Positions 33,439 to 42,201 of a stretch of 51,001 bases of DNA are shown one piece after another. Source of the stretch: an uncultured Pseudomonadota bacterium (lineage in GTDB: Bacteria > Pseudomonadota > Gammaproteobacteria > Steroidobacterales > Steroidobacteraceae); contig CADEFJ010000012.1 of the NCBI GenBank assembly GCA_902826575.1, forward strand, positions 1-51,001, read 5' to 3'. Numbering within the stretch: the stretch's first letter is position 1; every line of letters begins with the position of its first letter. The notes under the pieces were generated by a model that searched no databases, was not told where the DNA came from, and saw only the letters and a program-made list of their open reading frames with translations. Made by a program: the position numbers and the translations under genes.

Positions 33439-34520
33439 ACGCGCCTGCCTTCGACCCGCAAGCACTGCGCCGCGAGTGGCAGGACCTCGCCGCGCGTGCG
33501 GCGGCGCTGGCGCAGGCGTTGCCGGCAGTGCCGACTGCACCGGCCGGTGCGCCGCGCGACGCCGTATGGACGCGCGGCAGGACGACGCTTTATCGCTATC
33601 GCGCAAATGCCGCCGATCACACAGGGGCCGGGCGCAGCCGCCGTCGTCCGCTGCTGATCGTGTTCGCACTCGTGAATAGTCCCGACGTTCTCGATCTGCA
33701 GCCGGGCAGGTCTCTCATCCGCGGGCTGCTTGCACAAGGCCTCGACGTCTATCTGATCGACTGGGGCCGCGCCGACGCTGCGGATCGCACACTGGGTCTC
33801 GATGATTTTCTGGACGGCGCGCTCGACGGGGCCGTGTCCCACATTCTCGCCGGCACCGATGACCTTGGCGCGCTCGACCTGCTGGGTGTCTGCCAGGGCG
33901 GAACGATGTCGCTTTGCTACACGGCACTTCACCCGGATCGCGTCGCGAATCTCGTCGCGATGATCACGCCGGTCGATTTCCGCACACCCGACAATCTCCT
34001 TTCGTACTGGGCGCAAGGCCTCGACGTGGACCGCATCGCCAACGCCGGCAATGTGCCGGGGGCGCTGCTGAATGGCCTGTTCCTCGCGCAGAAGCCGTTT
34101 CGGCTGATGCATCAGAAATATTTCCACGCGCTCGATCTCGCATACGATCCGGCGGGGCTCGAAAGCTTCGTGCGGATGGAACGCTGGATTTTCGACTGCC
34201 CGGACCATCCGGCCGAAGTATTCCGGGCATTCGTGCGCGACCTGTATCAGCAGAACCGGCTGGCGCGCGGTGCGTTCGAGGTGGGCGGCCGGCGGGTCGA
34301 CCTGCGCGCGATAACTCAGCCGGTCCTCAACATCTACGGTGCGAAGGATCATCTCGTGCCACCGAGCGCGTCGATACCCCTCGGGCGGCTCATCGGCAGC
34401 CGCGATTACACGCCGCTCGAACTCGATGCGGGACACATCGGCATGTATGTGAGCCGCGCTGCCAGGGCGCTGCCCGCACAAATCGCCGCATGGCTCGCTC
34501 GATCGGGAGACCGCACATGA
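33435..34520 (+). CDS. phaC: Class III PHA synthase subunit PhaC
   Basis: This is the 361-residue catalytic subunit of a class III synthase. The active Cys153 is in LLGVCQGGTMSL (a GxCxG box), Asp in YGAKDHLVPP and His in DAGHIGMYVS. The GTG start at 33435 overlaps the phaE stop, and its own stop overlaps the next ATG. At 40 kDa it is the right size for class III, in contrast to the class I synthase at 28983-30794. The two subunits together should prefer short-chain 3-hydroxyacyl-CoA. Confidence 0.95.
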   Translation: MNAPAFDPQALRREWQDLAARAAALAQALPAVPTAPAGAPRDAVWTRGRTTLYRYRANAADHTGAGRSRRRPLLIVFALVNSPDVLDLQPGRSLIRGLLAQGLDVYLIDWGRADAADRTLGLDDFLDGALDGAVSHILAGTDDLGALDLLGVCQGGTMSLCYTALHPDRVANLVAMITPVDFRTPDNLLSYWAQGLDVDRIANAGNVPGALLNGLFLAQKPFRLMHQKYFHALDLAYDPAGLESFVRMERWIFDCPDHPAEVFRAFVRDLYQQNRLARGAFEVGGRRVDLRAITQPVLNIYGAKDHLVPPSASIPLGRLIGSRDYTPLELDAGHIGMYVSRAARALPAQIAAWLARSGDRT

Positions 34521-35926
34521 CGACTTCGCAACCCGCGCAGGCATTGGGCCTGTTGCGTAACCGCACTTTCGACGAGCTCGCGCTCGGCGACAGCGCCTGC
34601 ATCGAACGCACGCTGACGCAGCAGGACATCCAGTGGTTAGCGGGGATCTGCGGCGACGTCGATCCCGGGTTCGTTCGATCCACGCGCGAACAGGGCGTGA
34701 TCGCGCAGGGCATGTGGGGCAGCGCGCTGATCGCGGCTGTGCTGGGCACGCGTCTGCCCGGACCCGGCACGACCTACCGCAGTCAGGCGCTGCGCTTCCT
34801 CGCGCCGCTGCAGCTGGGTGACCGAATGGCGGTGCGGCTGACGGTCGTCGCGAAGGACCCGGCGACACGGTGCGTGACACTGACCTGCGCCTGCACCAAC
34901 CAGGCCGGCGTGGTGGTGATCGAGGGCGAGGCCGGGGTGATCGCCCCGGACGAGCGCATCGAACTCTCACGAAGCACGCTGCCGGAGATCCGCCTCGACG
35001 TGGCCGGCAACGACGGCCTGCAACGGCTGCTCGCCCACGTGGCGCCGTTGCAGGCGATCCGCGTGGCTGTGGTTCATCCCTGCGATGCATTGAGCCTCTC
35101 GGGTGCGCTCGATGCGCGCGACGCCGGCCTGATCGTGCCGGTGCTGATCGCGCCGCGCGCGAAGCTTGCGGCAGCTGCCGCTGAGGCAGGGGTCGACCTG
35201 TCCGGGCTCGAGACCCTGGACGTGCCGCACAGCCATGCTGCCGCCGCGCGCGCTGCCGAACTGGCCGCCAAGGGCGAGGTGGAGGCGCTGATGAAGGGCA
35301 GCCTGCACACCGACGAGCTGATGGCCGCGGTGGTGGCCTCGGCCGCGGGACTGCGCACCAAGCGCCGGGTCAGCCATTGCTTCGTGCTGCAAACACCGCA
35401 CTATCCGCGACCGTTCATCGTCACCGACGCCGCGATCAACCTCGCGCCCGATCTCGCGCAGAAGGCCGACATCGTCCGCAATGCCATCGACCTGGCTCAC
35501 GCCATCGGCGTGGCCGAACCGAAAGTGGCAATTCTGGCCGCGGTGGAGACGGTCAGCCCGTCGATGCCGGCGACGCTCGACGCCGCGGCGCTGTGCAAGA
35601 TGGCCGACCGCGGGCAGATCACCGGCGCCCGCCTCGATGGCCCGCTGGCGCTGGACAATGCGGTGTCCATCACCGCTGCGCGCACCAAGGGCATCGTCTC
35701 GGACGTGGCGGGCCGGGCCGACATCCTGGTTGCGCCGGATATGGAGAGCGGCAACATGCTGGCCAAGCAGCTGATGTACCTGGGCGAGGCCGCCAGTGCC
35801 GGCATCGTGCTCGGCGCCAGGGTGCCGGTGGTCCTGACGAGCCGCGCCGACTCGCGCGAGTCGCGCATCGCCTCGTGCGCGATCGCGCTGCTGCTCGCCC
35901 ACCGTTACCGGAGCGCGCCGCCGTGA
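34517..35926 (+). CDS. MaoC-phosphotransacylase fusion
   Basis: This 469-residue fusion has an N-terminal MaoC-type hot-dog domain (about 12-140, TLTQQDIQWLAGICGDVDP) and a C-terminal phosphate acetyl/butyryltransferase domain (about 155-465). The latter includes HTDELMAAVVASAAGLRT and ADILVAPDMESGNMLAKQL. This is the form annotated as bifunctional enoyl-CoA hydratase/phosphate acetyltransferase. It is translationally coupled to phaC and to the kinase gene. The PTA domain would interconvert acyl-CoA and acyl phosphate, and the MaoC domain could hydrate enoyl-CoA to the (R)-3-hydroxyacyl form used by PhaC. The preferred acyl chain is unknown. Confidence 0.9.
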   Translation: MTTSQPAQALGLLRNRTFDELALGDSACIERTLTQQDIQWLAGICGDVDPGFVRSTREQGVIAQGMWGSALIAAVLGTRLPGPGTTYRSQALRFLAPLQLGDRMAVRLTVVAKDPATRCVTLTCACTNQAGVVVIEGEAGVIAPDERIELSRSTLPEIRLDVAGNDGLQRLLAHVAPLQAIRVAVVHPCDALSLSGALDARDAGLIVPVLIAPRAKLAAAAAEAGVDLSGLETLDVPHSHAAAARAAELAAKGEVEALMKGSLHTDELMAAVVASAAGLRTKRRVSHCFVLQTPHYPRPFIVTDAAINLAPDLAQKADIVRNAIDLAHAIGVAEPKVAILAAVETVSPSMPATLDAAALCKMADRGQITGARLDGPLALDNAVSITAARTKGIVSDVAGRADILVAPDMESGNMLAKQLMYLGEAASAGIVLGARVPVVLTSRADSRESRIASCAIALLLAHRYRSAPP

Positions 35927-37152
35927 GTGTCGCGCGTGACCGCTATCCGACTCGCGGCGCGCTGATCCTGGTGCTCAACTGCGGCTCCTCGAGCATCAAG
36001 TTCGCGCTGTTCGACGCCGGGCAGTCGCCGCTGCCGCGCGCTCCGGTGTGGAACGGCAAGGTGCAGGGCATCGGCGGCCCGGTGCCGACCTACGGTGAGA
36101 CCGGAATCGCGCCAAAGCCGCTCGCGCTGGATCCGCAGCACCCGTATCGAGCCGCGTTACAGCGCATCCGCGCGGGCGTGCTCACCCGCCTCGGTGATCG
36201 CAGGTTGCACGCCATTGCACACCGCGTGGTGCACGGTGGCAGCAAGTACTTCGATCCGGTGTGCGTGGACGCGCAGGTGCTGGCTGACCTGAAAAGCTAC
36301 ATCCCGCTTGCGCCGCTGCACCAGCCGTTCGCGCTCGAAGCGATCGAAATCCTGTTGGACGAGCGCCCGGACCTGCCGCAGGTAGCCTGTTTCGACACCG
36401 GCTTCCACCACACGATCCCGATGGTCGAGCAGATCCTGCCGCTGCCGTACGACGCCTGGCGCCGCGGTCTGCGTCGCTACGGTTTCCACGGCCTGTCCTA
36501 CGCCTACCTGAGCACCGTGCTGCCCGAGCGCCACGGCGAGGTCGCGCGCGGTCGCACCGTGATCGCGCACCTCGGCAGCGGCGCCAGCCTGTGCGCGATG
36601 CGTGAGCTGCGCAGTGTCGCCACCACCATGGGCTTCTCCGCGCTCGATGGACTGATGATGGGCACCCGCACCGGCGCGCTCGATCCGGGCGCGCTGATCT
36701 ACCTGATGCAGATCGAGAAGCTGTCGCTCGAGCAGGTCGGTCACCTGCTGTACCACGACTCCGGCCTGCTCGGCGTCTCGGGTCTCTCGTCCGAGCCACG
36801 CGTGATCGTGAAACACGAGGCTGACGAGGGCGAGGTCGGCGAACGCGCGCGCATCGCTCTCGCGCTGTACGTGCGTCGCATCGTGCGCGAGATCGGTGCG
36901 CTTGCCGCAGTGCTTGGCGGCCTTGACCTGCTGGTGTTCACCGCCGGCGTCGGCGAGCACAACGCTTTCATACGCGAACGTGTCTGTCGCGATCTGGCCT
37001 TCCTCGGCGCCGACTTGGATGCAGCCGCCAACGAGGCCGACGCAACTGTGATTTCTTCGCCGGCGAGCCGGGTCCTGGTCGGAGTGGAGCCGACCAATGA
37101 GGAGTGGATCGCAGCGCGCGATGCGGTAGCGTTCGCTAACGGCCGACCGTGA
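35923..37152 (+). CDS. Acetate kinase-type enzyme
   Basis: This 409-residue acetate/propionate-kinase-type ASKHA enzyme starts with GTG at 35923, overlapping the preceding stop. The nucleotide-binding opening is LVLNCGSSSIKFALFD. Later come ACFDTGFHHTIP with catalytic Asp, RYGFHGLSYAY, HLGSGASLCA, and VFTAGVGEHNAFIRERVC. It pairs with the upstream phosphotransacylase, so acyl-CoA could be turned into ATP plus acid, or acid activated to acyl-CoA for polymer. The ackA-like sequence favours acetate, but a longer acid is possible. Confidence 0.92.
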   Translation: MSVARDRYPTRGALILVLNCGSSSIKFALFDAGQSPLPRAPVWNGKVQGIGGPVPTYGETGIAPKPLALDPQHPYRAALQRIRAGVLTRLGDRRLHAIAHRVVHGGSKYFDPVCVDAQVLADLKSYIPLAPLHQPFALEAIEILLDERPDLPQVACFDTGFHHTIPMVEQILPLPYDAWRRGLRRYGFHGLSYAYLSTVLPERHGEVARGRTVIAHLGSGASLCAMRELRSVATTMGFSALDGLMMGTRTGALDPGALIYLMQIEKLSLEQVGHLLYHDSGLLGVSGLSSEPRVIVKHEADEGEVGERARIALALYVRRIVREIGALAAVLGGLDLLVFTAGVGEHNAFIRERVCRDLAFLGADLDAAANEADATVISSPASRVLVGVEPTNEEWIAARDAVAFANGRP

Positions 37153-37373
37153 TCGAAGGATCGAGCCGCTGCAGCGTCTTGCCGGCCGTGAGCGCACCCG
37201 CCGCGCTTCAGTTCGTCCTCCGTGTAGCTGCGCCCGGCTACGGCGCCGCAATCGTCATCCTTGCGCTCGATCCGGCTCGCGGTGCCCGGCGCGCACATGC
37301 GCTCGATCGCCTCGGTACGGCCCTCGACGATCGTGTCCTGGGCCGACGTGCAGCCGGCCAGCCAGTCCCGGAT
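37136..37373 (-). pseudogene. Decayed small lipoprotein
   Basis: Minus-strand translation shows a lipobox-like LAGC followed by TSAQDTIVEGRTEAIERMC, then RSYTEDELKRGG. After a one-base shift the reading continues as GALTAGKTLQRLDPSITVGR and a stop. The lipobox lies only eight codons past the TAG that ends the porin, so the signal peptide is missing. It looks like a gene that has lost its start and gained a frameshift. The rest of the stretch from 37153 to 37375 holds nothing else. Confidence 0.4.
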
Positions 37374-37375
37374 TT

Positions 37376-38959
37376 CTAGAACGCCAGAATCCCCTGGATC
37401 ATGGGCACCCAGCCGTCGAGGCCGGAAGTGTAGGGCGTAAAGGTGCCGCTATAGGGTGCATTGTGTACGCGCATGATTTCGGCGTTGACCCACATCCGCT
37501 CGGTCGGCACGAAGTACCACTTCACGCCCGCGGCGTACTCCCACGAGTCGCCGAACTCCCCATAGACCCTTGAGCCGCGGCCATACACGGCCACCTTTTC
37601 GGGAACGACGAAGTAACTCGCCGACAACTCGAAGCCGTGGTCGCGCATGGAATCGAGCGGCATCGGGCCATCGGCGCTGAAGTCGCTGACCCGCCGGGAA
37701 TAGAACTGCCCGTTTACCGCGAGCCCGTTCCACTTCAGTCCGGCATCGATCGCCAACATTTCGTAGGTGGCCTCCTCGACGGTCACACCCGGGGCAAACG
37801 CTCCGGTCGAGAAAGTCAGGATGCCATCGGAGTTGTACATGGACGTGTTCTCGGGACTCGATTGATCGAGATTCGAGAAGCGGTCCTCGCGCGACCTGGT
37901 GAATGCGGTTCCGAGCCGGATGCGAACCTGGTCGGACGCGAAATAGTCGTCGTACATGTGGCGTGACTTGCCGGCCTCGCCGTAATCACCGAGCGGCTCC
38001 CACCAGACACTGCCGGAGTACATGAGGTTCTCATCGATCTTGGTCGCCGAAAGACTCAGGGTGTTGAGGCCGTTGCCGACGAACGCCAGATAGTTCAGCC
38101 CGTCGATCAACTCGCCCTTGGCCCAGATCCCCTGCGTGAAGCCGGGGCGGAAGAAGTTGTCCGCCATGCTCCGGTCGCTGGCCGTGAAGAACGGAAAGGT
38201 GTCGACCAGCGAGCGGCTGCCAGGAACGCCGGTATACCCTCCGGTGAGTGTCAGGTGCTCGTTGAACTGCCAGCCGATCGTTCCGGCAATGACTATCGAC
38301 GCGGCGCCGGCCGACGTCCATACCGTGCTGCTGTAGCGCAGCCTCGGGTCGAATATGTAGCCGCCCAGGATGAACATCGTGCGGTTCACGGTGATGTCAT
38401 TGCGCGTATTGACATCGTGCACGCCGCCCAGGTGGTCGGTGAAGGTCTCCTCCGAATCGAGCGAGTTCAGGTAGCGGACTTGCGTATTGACGTTGAACTT
38501 CAGAAGGAAGGGCACACTGGCGTCGTGGGGCGTCTGCCACACGACGATGCCGTCCTGGTACCGATCGACGATATTGCGCGTGGCTTGCTCCGCGAAGCTC
38601 GCGGGAACCGTGACCGGGACTTCGGTTGCGGCTGTCGCTGCGGGCGTGTCAGGCGCGGATTGCAGCGGCGTCGCGGCCACGCCGGTCGTGGCGACCACGC
38701 CAGGCGTGGCCGCCACGGCTCCGGCGGTCGCACCCGTATTGCGACGCAGGCTCTCGACCAGCTCGAGCAGTTCTCTCTGCTGCTCGTCCAGCCTGCGCAA
38801 CTGTTCGCGCATGAGCGCGTTCTCGCCCTTCAGGGCCTCGACGTCGCCCTGTACGTCACCGGCATTGCGTTCATCCGCACGGGCGGGCGTCGCGAGCAGC
38901 GCGGCCGAGCACGCTGTCGCGACCAGCAGTCCGAGTCGGGTACGCTGCTTCAATTTCAA
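37376..38959 (-). CDS. Outer-membrane porin with N-terminal coiled coil
   Basis: This is an outer-membrane beta-barrel protein of about 527 residues. I place the start at TTG 38959 (MKLKQRTRLGLLVATACSAA), 11 bp after the serine dehydratase stop, so the signal peptide is complete; the start is uncertain. Next comes a coiled coil (about residues 30-70, MREQLRRLDEQQRELLELV), an Ala/Thr/Pro linker to about 115, and a barrel with strands ending in Phe (GILAF). The layout resembles the porin at 48656-50197 and a few phosphate-selective-like porins. It is co-transcribed with the exported serine dehydratase and may pass its substrate or product. Confidence 0.85.
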   Translation of the reverse strand: MKLKQRTRLGLLVATACSAALLATPARADERNAGDVQGDVEALKGENALMREQLRRLDEQQRELLELVESLRRNTGATAGAVAATPGVVATTGVAATPLQSAPDTPAATAATEVPVTVPASFAEQATRNIVDRYQDGIVVWQTPHDASVPFLLKFNVNTQVRYLNSLDSEETFTDHLGGVHDVNTRNDITVNRTMFILGGYIFDPRLRYSSTVWTSAGAASIVIAGTIGWQFNEHLTLTGGYTGVPGSRSLVDTFPFFTASDRSMADNFFRPGFTQGIWAKGELIDGLNYLAFVGNGLNTLSLSATKIDENLMYSGSVWWEPLGDYGEAGKSRHMYDDYFASDQVRIRLGTAFTRSREDRFSNLDQSSPENTSMYNSDGILTFSTGAFAPGVTVEEATYEMLAIDAGLKWNGLAVNGQFYSRRVSDFSADGPMPLDSMRDHGFELSASYFVVPEKVAVYGRGSRVYGEFGDSWEYAAGVKWYFVPTERMWVNAEIMRVHNAPYSGTFTPYTSGLDGWVPMIQGILAF

Positions 38960-38970
38960 CAGCGGGTTGC

Positions 38971-40581
38971 TCAGCAGAGCGTCACCGCCACCGCGAGTCC
39001 GCCCTCCGAAGTTTCCTTGTACTTCGAGTTCATCTCTTTCGCAGTGAGCGCCATCGCCGCAACCGTCGTGTCGAAGTCCACGCGCCGGTCGACGGGGATC
39101 TCGTTGCTCGCGATCATGAATCCCGTCCATGCCTTGACGGCCCCGTAGGCGCAGCGCTCGATGCAGGGGACCTGCACATAGCCGGCCACCGGATCGCAGG
39201 TCATGCCGAGGTGATGTTCGAGCGCCGATTCAGCGGCATTGGCGACGACCTGGTGGTCGAAGTCGTGCGCCTGCGCGATAAGCGCCGCGCCCATGGCGGA
39301 GGCGACACCGATCTCGGCCTGGCAGCCGCCTTCGGCGCCCGCCAGCGTCGCGTTGTGCTTGCCGAGATACCCGACACAGGCGGCCGCGAGCAGGCCGCGG
39401 CGGATCTTCGCCTGCGGCAGCTTGCGTCCACCTGCGCCTAGCGCATAGACGAGGGCCGGAATCACGCCGGCCGAACCGCCGGTGGGCGCGGTCACGACCA
39501 GATGGCCGCGCGCATTTTCTTCGGAACCGGCCAGCGCATACGCGGCGATCACGCCGATGCCCTGTTCGCGCGCGTACTCGTTGTCCTGCGCGCGCTTCAG
39601 CACCTCGCCCGCCTTGGTCTTGAGCTTGATGGGCCCGGGCAGGACGCTGACCGGCATCGAGAGGCCCGATTTCACGATGTTGACCATCGCGGTGCTGATC
39701 TTGTCGAGGAAGGCGTTGATTTCCTGCTCGCTCTTGCCGGAGACGGCGACCTCGTTCGCCATCACGACATCCGCGATGCCGATCTTGTTGGCGACTGCGT
39801 GCTTCTGCAGCTCGGCCATGGTCGCGTACGGATACTTGGGCTGGCCCTTCTTCGGCGGCGTATAGCCTTTCCATTCGATGAAACCGCCGCCCACCGAGTA
39901 ATACTCGAGCTCGTGCAGGACCGTGTTGCCGCCCATGAGCTTGCAGGTCATGGTGTTCGGGTGCGGGAATTCACCCTTCGGTGCGTCGTAGATGATGTCT
40001 TTCAGCGACGCGTTGAAAGTCTTGTTGCCGAGCTTGACCGGGAAGCCCTGGTCCGGCCTGTCGCGCAATTCATCGAGGAACAGCGGGTCGATCGTGGCCG
40101 GCTCCTTGCCGATGATGCCGGCGAGTGCGGCACGCTCGGTGCCATGGCCCTTGCCGGTGGAGCTCAAGCTGCCGTAGAGATGGACTTTGAGCGCTGTTGC
40201 CTTGGCCAGCGTCGCGGCGGGCAACTTCGTGCAACGCTGGTAGAAATCGTAGGTGATGCGCATCGGGCCAATGGTGTGGGAACTCGACGGGCCCGGGCCT
40301 ACCTTGTAGAACTCCTCGAGCGTGGTCATCACCGGACCCTTGCCGCGCTTTGCGACAAAGAGTGTCGGCGACATGCCGCTCATGGGCGAAGTGGCGCCGG
40401 CCGCTTTCTTCGCCGTCTCCTGTGCCGTCGCGGGGGGCGCGCCGGACAGCACCGCCACCGCGCTGATCATCGCGCTGCGCATCATGAAGGCGCGCCGATC
40501 GACGCCCGACGGAAGTTCAGGGATGTCCGTCCCAATTTCCGTCGGGGCCATGCTTTTCGAATCGCTGTCGTTTGAACTCAT
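38971..40581 (-). CDS. Iron-sulfur L-serine dehydratase with Tat leader
   Basis: This 536-residue single-chain L-serine deaminase of the 4Fe-4S type converts serine to pyruvate and ammonia. Serine binding is seen in GPGPSSSHTIGPM. The cluster cysteines are Cys420 (GGCQAE), Cys462 (MTCDP) and Cys473 (VPCIERC), with spacings 42 and 11 as I recall for the Legionella enzyme. The terminal residue is Cys536, the mobile tail ligand. Unusually, the protein carries an N-terminal twin-arginine pattern at Arg29-Arg30 (DRRAFMMRSAM) and a hydrophobic run ending PPATAQ, absent from cytosolic relatives. Tat export would suit a folded iron-sulfur protein. Start ATG 40581 is chosen because upstream codons look noncoding. 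Confidence 0.9.
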   Translation of the reverse strand: MSSNDSDSKSMAPTEIGTDIPELPSGVDRRAFMMRSAMISAVAVLSGAPPATAQETAKKAAGATSPMSGMSPTLFVAKRGKGPVMTTLEEFYKVGPGPSSSHTIGPMRITYDFYQRCTKLPAATLAKATALKVHLYGSLSSTGKGHGTERAALAGIIGKEPATIDPLFLDELRDRPDQGFPVKLGNKTFNASLKDIIYDAPKGEFPHPNTMTCKLMGGNTVLHELEYYSVGGGFIEWKGYTPPKKGQPKYPYATMAELQKHAVANKIGIADVVMANEVAVSGKSEQEINAFLDKISTAMVNIVKSGLSMPVSVLPGPIKLKTKAGEVLKRAQDNEYAREQGIGVIAAYALAGSEENARGHLVVTAPTGGSAGVIPALVYALGAGGRKLPQAKIRRGLLAAACVGYLGKHNATLAGAEGGCQAEIGVASAMGAALIAQAHDFDHQVVANAAESALEHHLGMTCDPVAGYVQVPCIERCAYGAVKAWTGFMIASNEIPVDRRVDFDTTVAAMALTAKEMNSKYKETSEGGLAVAVTLC

Positions 40582-40818
40582 ATGGCACACGCCGTGAGGC
40601 GCCCTCCACAAAGCTGTGTCCGGGTTGGTGGAACTGCGACAGGGCGAGACTCTATGCGCCGCCTTCTGGCGTTGGTACTGCCCCAAGAGGCAGACCCTGC
40701 GCGCCCCTGCGGCAGTGTTGCAGTCGCTCCGGTGCTCCATGTTTCCCTTATGGGCAGGGGACGAGCGGTCCGAGGCGGGTGCATCTTGGGCGGGCAGCGG
40801 GATTCGCGGGGAAAGTCA

Positions 40819-41355
40819 ATGAAACTGTGTGCGCAGCTCGTGTTCCTGGCAGCGCTGGGAATGATCGACACGCCGACAACGGCACAAGAGTCTTCGCAAT
40901 CAACGGCCACGGGCCTGTCCGAAGTGACGTGGACCAGCGAGGGCAGCTACGAATGGAGCCGCCCTTTGCATGTACGGTACGTACTGATCCGGGCCCGCGG
41001 CGGCGGCGCAGGCGCGGCCACCACTACCACGCTACTCGGTCCGTTCTCGTCCGACCGCTACACCATCGTCATCGGACGCGGAGGCTCCGGTGGTGCGTCC
41101 AAGGTTGCATCCCGCTCGAGCAACGACCCGAAGGGTTCCGGCGGTGAAGGCGGAACGCCGACCAGTTTCACCGGCGAAGATCTGTCGTTCGGGTCGCCGG
41201 GCGGGTTCGGGGGCACCGCCGGCAAGGCGCAAAGCCGCATGAGCGCCGGGGGAACGATGTACGAATTCGTCGTGACTCGCGCGGGCGGCAGTGGCGGCAT
41301 GTATCCCGGCGGCGGTACCGCGCAGGACGGCGCGCGGGGCGATCGACTCCGCTAG
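40819..41355 (+). CDS. Glycine-rich exported protein
   Basis: This 178-residue protein has a Sec leader (MKLCAQLVFLAALGM, cleavage near TAQ at residue 23). The mature part is extremely rich in Gly and Ser (GGGAGAATTT, GRGGSGGASK, GSGGEGGTPT, GGSGGMYPGGG). It reads like a structural or surface-associated protein. The start at 40819 follows GGGGAAAG. It runs 12 bp into the next gene, which codes for a barrel, and is divergent from the serine dehydratase. I recognise no family. Confidence 0.65.
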   Translation: MKLCAQLVFLAALGMIDTPTTAQESSQSTATGLSEVTWTSEGSYEWSRPLHVRYVLIRARGGGAGAATTTTLLGPFSSDRYTIVIGRGGSGGASKVASRSSNDPKGSGGEGGTPTSFTGEDLSFGSPGGFGGTAGKAQSRMSAGGTMYEFVVTRAGGSGGMYPGGGTAQDGARGDRLR

Positions 41356-41367
41356 CCAGGAGTTCCC

Positions 41368-42201
41368 ATGGGCAGCACGTGGCGATTGACCTGTTTGCTG
41401 GCGGCGGCCTTCCTGACGTCCCCGACGGAGGCTTGCGCCGCCGATGCCGTCGACTGGCGGTACTCGATGGGCCTGCACGATCTTGCCGTGCCGGACGTCG
41501 GCTCTGATACGTTCGGCATCAACGCATCGGCCTCGGTCGACATGCGCACCGCCGCCGGCCGCCACTACTTCGGGTCGGCCGACCTGTTCGTCGACCGTGA
41601 CCGGGACCACCTGGACCCGGACCACATCCCGGTCTGGTGGATGCTGCACGCTGGCACGGATGGCACGTGGCTTGCGCTCGGCGGGAACGGTCACCTCGGC
41701 TGGACGGCGGACGCCGACACGCGCATGAACACGACTAGCTCCATCGAGCGGCAGATCAAGCTGCTGTCGGCGGTCGTGCTCGGCTACGGCGGTGACGCCG
41801 TGCAGGCGTCGCTCCTGGCCGGTGTCGGCTGGTTCTTCCAGGAGATCGACGACGATGCGCCGAAGGAACGCGGGTTCACCCGCGAGGGGCTGCGCCATAC
41901 GACGGTGGCGGAATCCTGGGGCGGGAAAGTCGCGGCGCGCCTCGGCGGCGGCTGGAGCCTCTCGGGTTCGGCGCGGCAATGGCGCGATGGCGACGAATGG
42001 CTCGAGACGGAGTACGGCGCGCAGCTGCACCTGGCTGCCGACCGCTGGTTCAAGGCGAGCGGCAGCGAGTTCGTGCTCAGCGTCGAGGTCCACGAATACA
42101 ACCTGGATCCCTACCCGCATTCGGCGCAGGGGTCTGCCGTCCTCGGCTGGAACGACGACTTGCTGATCCGCCTGTCCTGCAGCCTGCCCTGGGCGCGCTA
42201 G
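41368..42201 (+). CDS. Exported beta-barrel-like protein of unknown function
   Basis: This 277-residue protein starts with a signal peptide (residues 1-25, CACAADA-type end, LTSPTEACA). It reads as alternating hydrophobic and polar residues with many aromatic and Trp residues (AAGRHYFGSADLFVDRD, LLAGVGWFFQEID, SGSARQWRDGDEWLE), consistent with an outer-membrane barrel. The ending LIRLSCSLPWAR lacks a classical terminal Phe. It sits 12 bp after the glycine-rich gene. No family is evident. Confidence 0.6.
   Translation: MGSTWRLTCLLAAAFLTSPTEACAADAVDWRYSMGLHDLAVPDVGSDTFGINASASVDMRTAAGRHYFGSADLFVDRDRDHLDPDHIPVWWMLHAGTDGTWLALGGNGHLGWTADADTRMNTTSSIERQIKLLSAVVLGYGGDAVQASLLAGVGWFFQEIDDDAPKERGFTREGLRHTTVAESWGGKVAARLGGGWSLSGSARQWRDGDEWLETEYGAQLHLAADRWFKASGSEFVLSVEVHEYNLDPYPHSAQGSAVLGWNDDLLIRLSCSLPWAR

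Noticed and set aside
37149-37379. Plus-strand open frame after the acetate kinase gene
   Set aside because: No ribosome binding site or protein-like sequence; the opposite strand reads better as a lipoprotein remnant.
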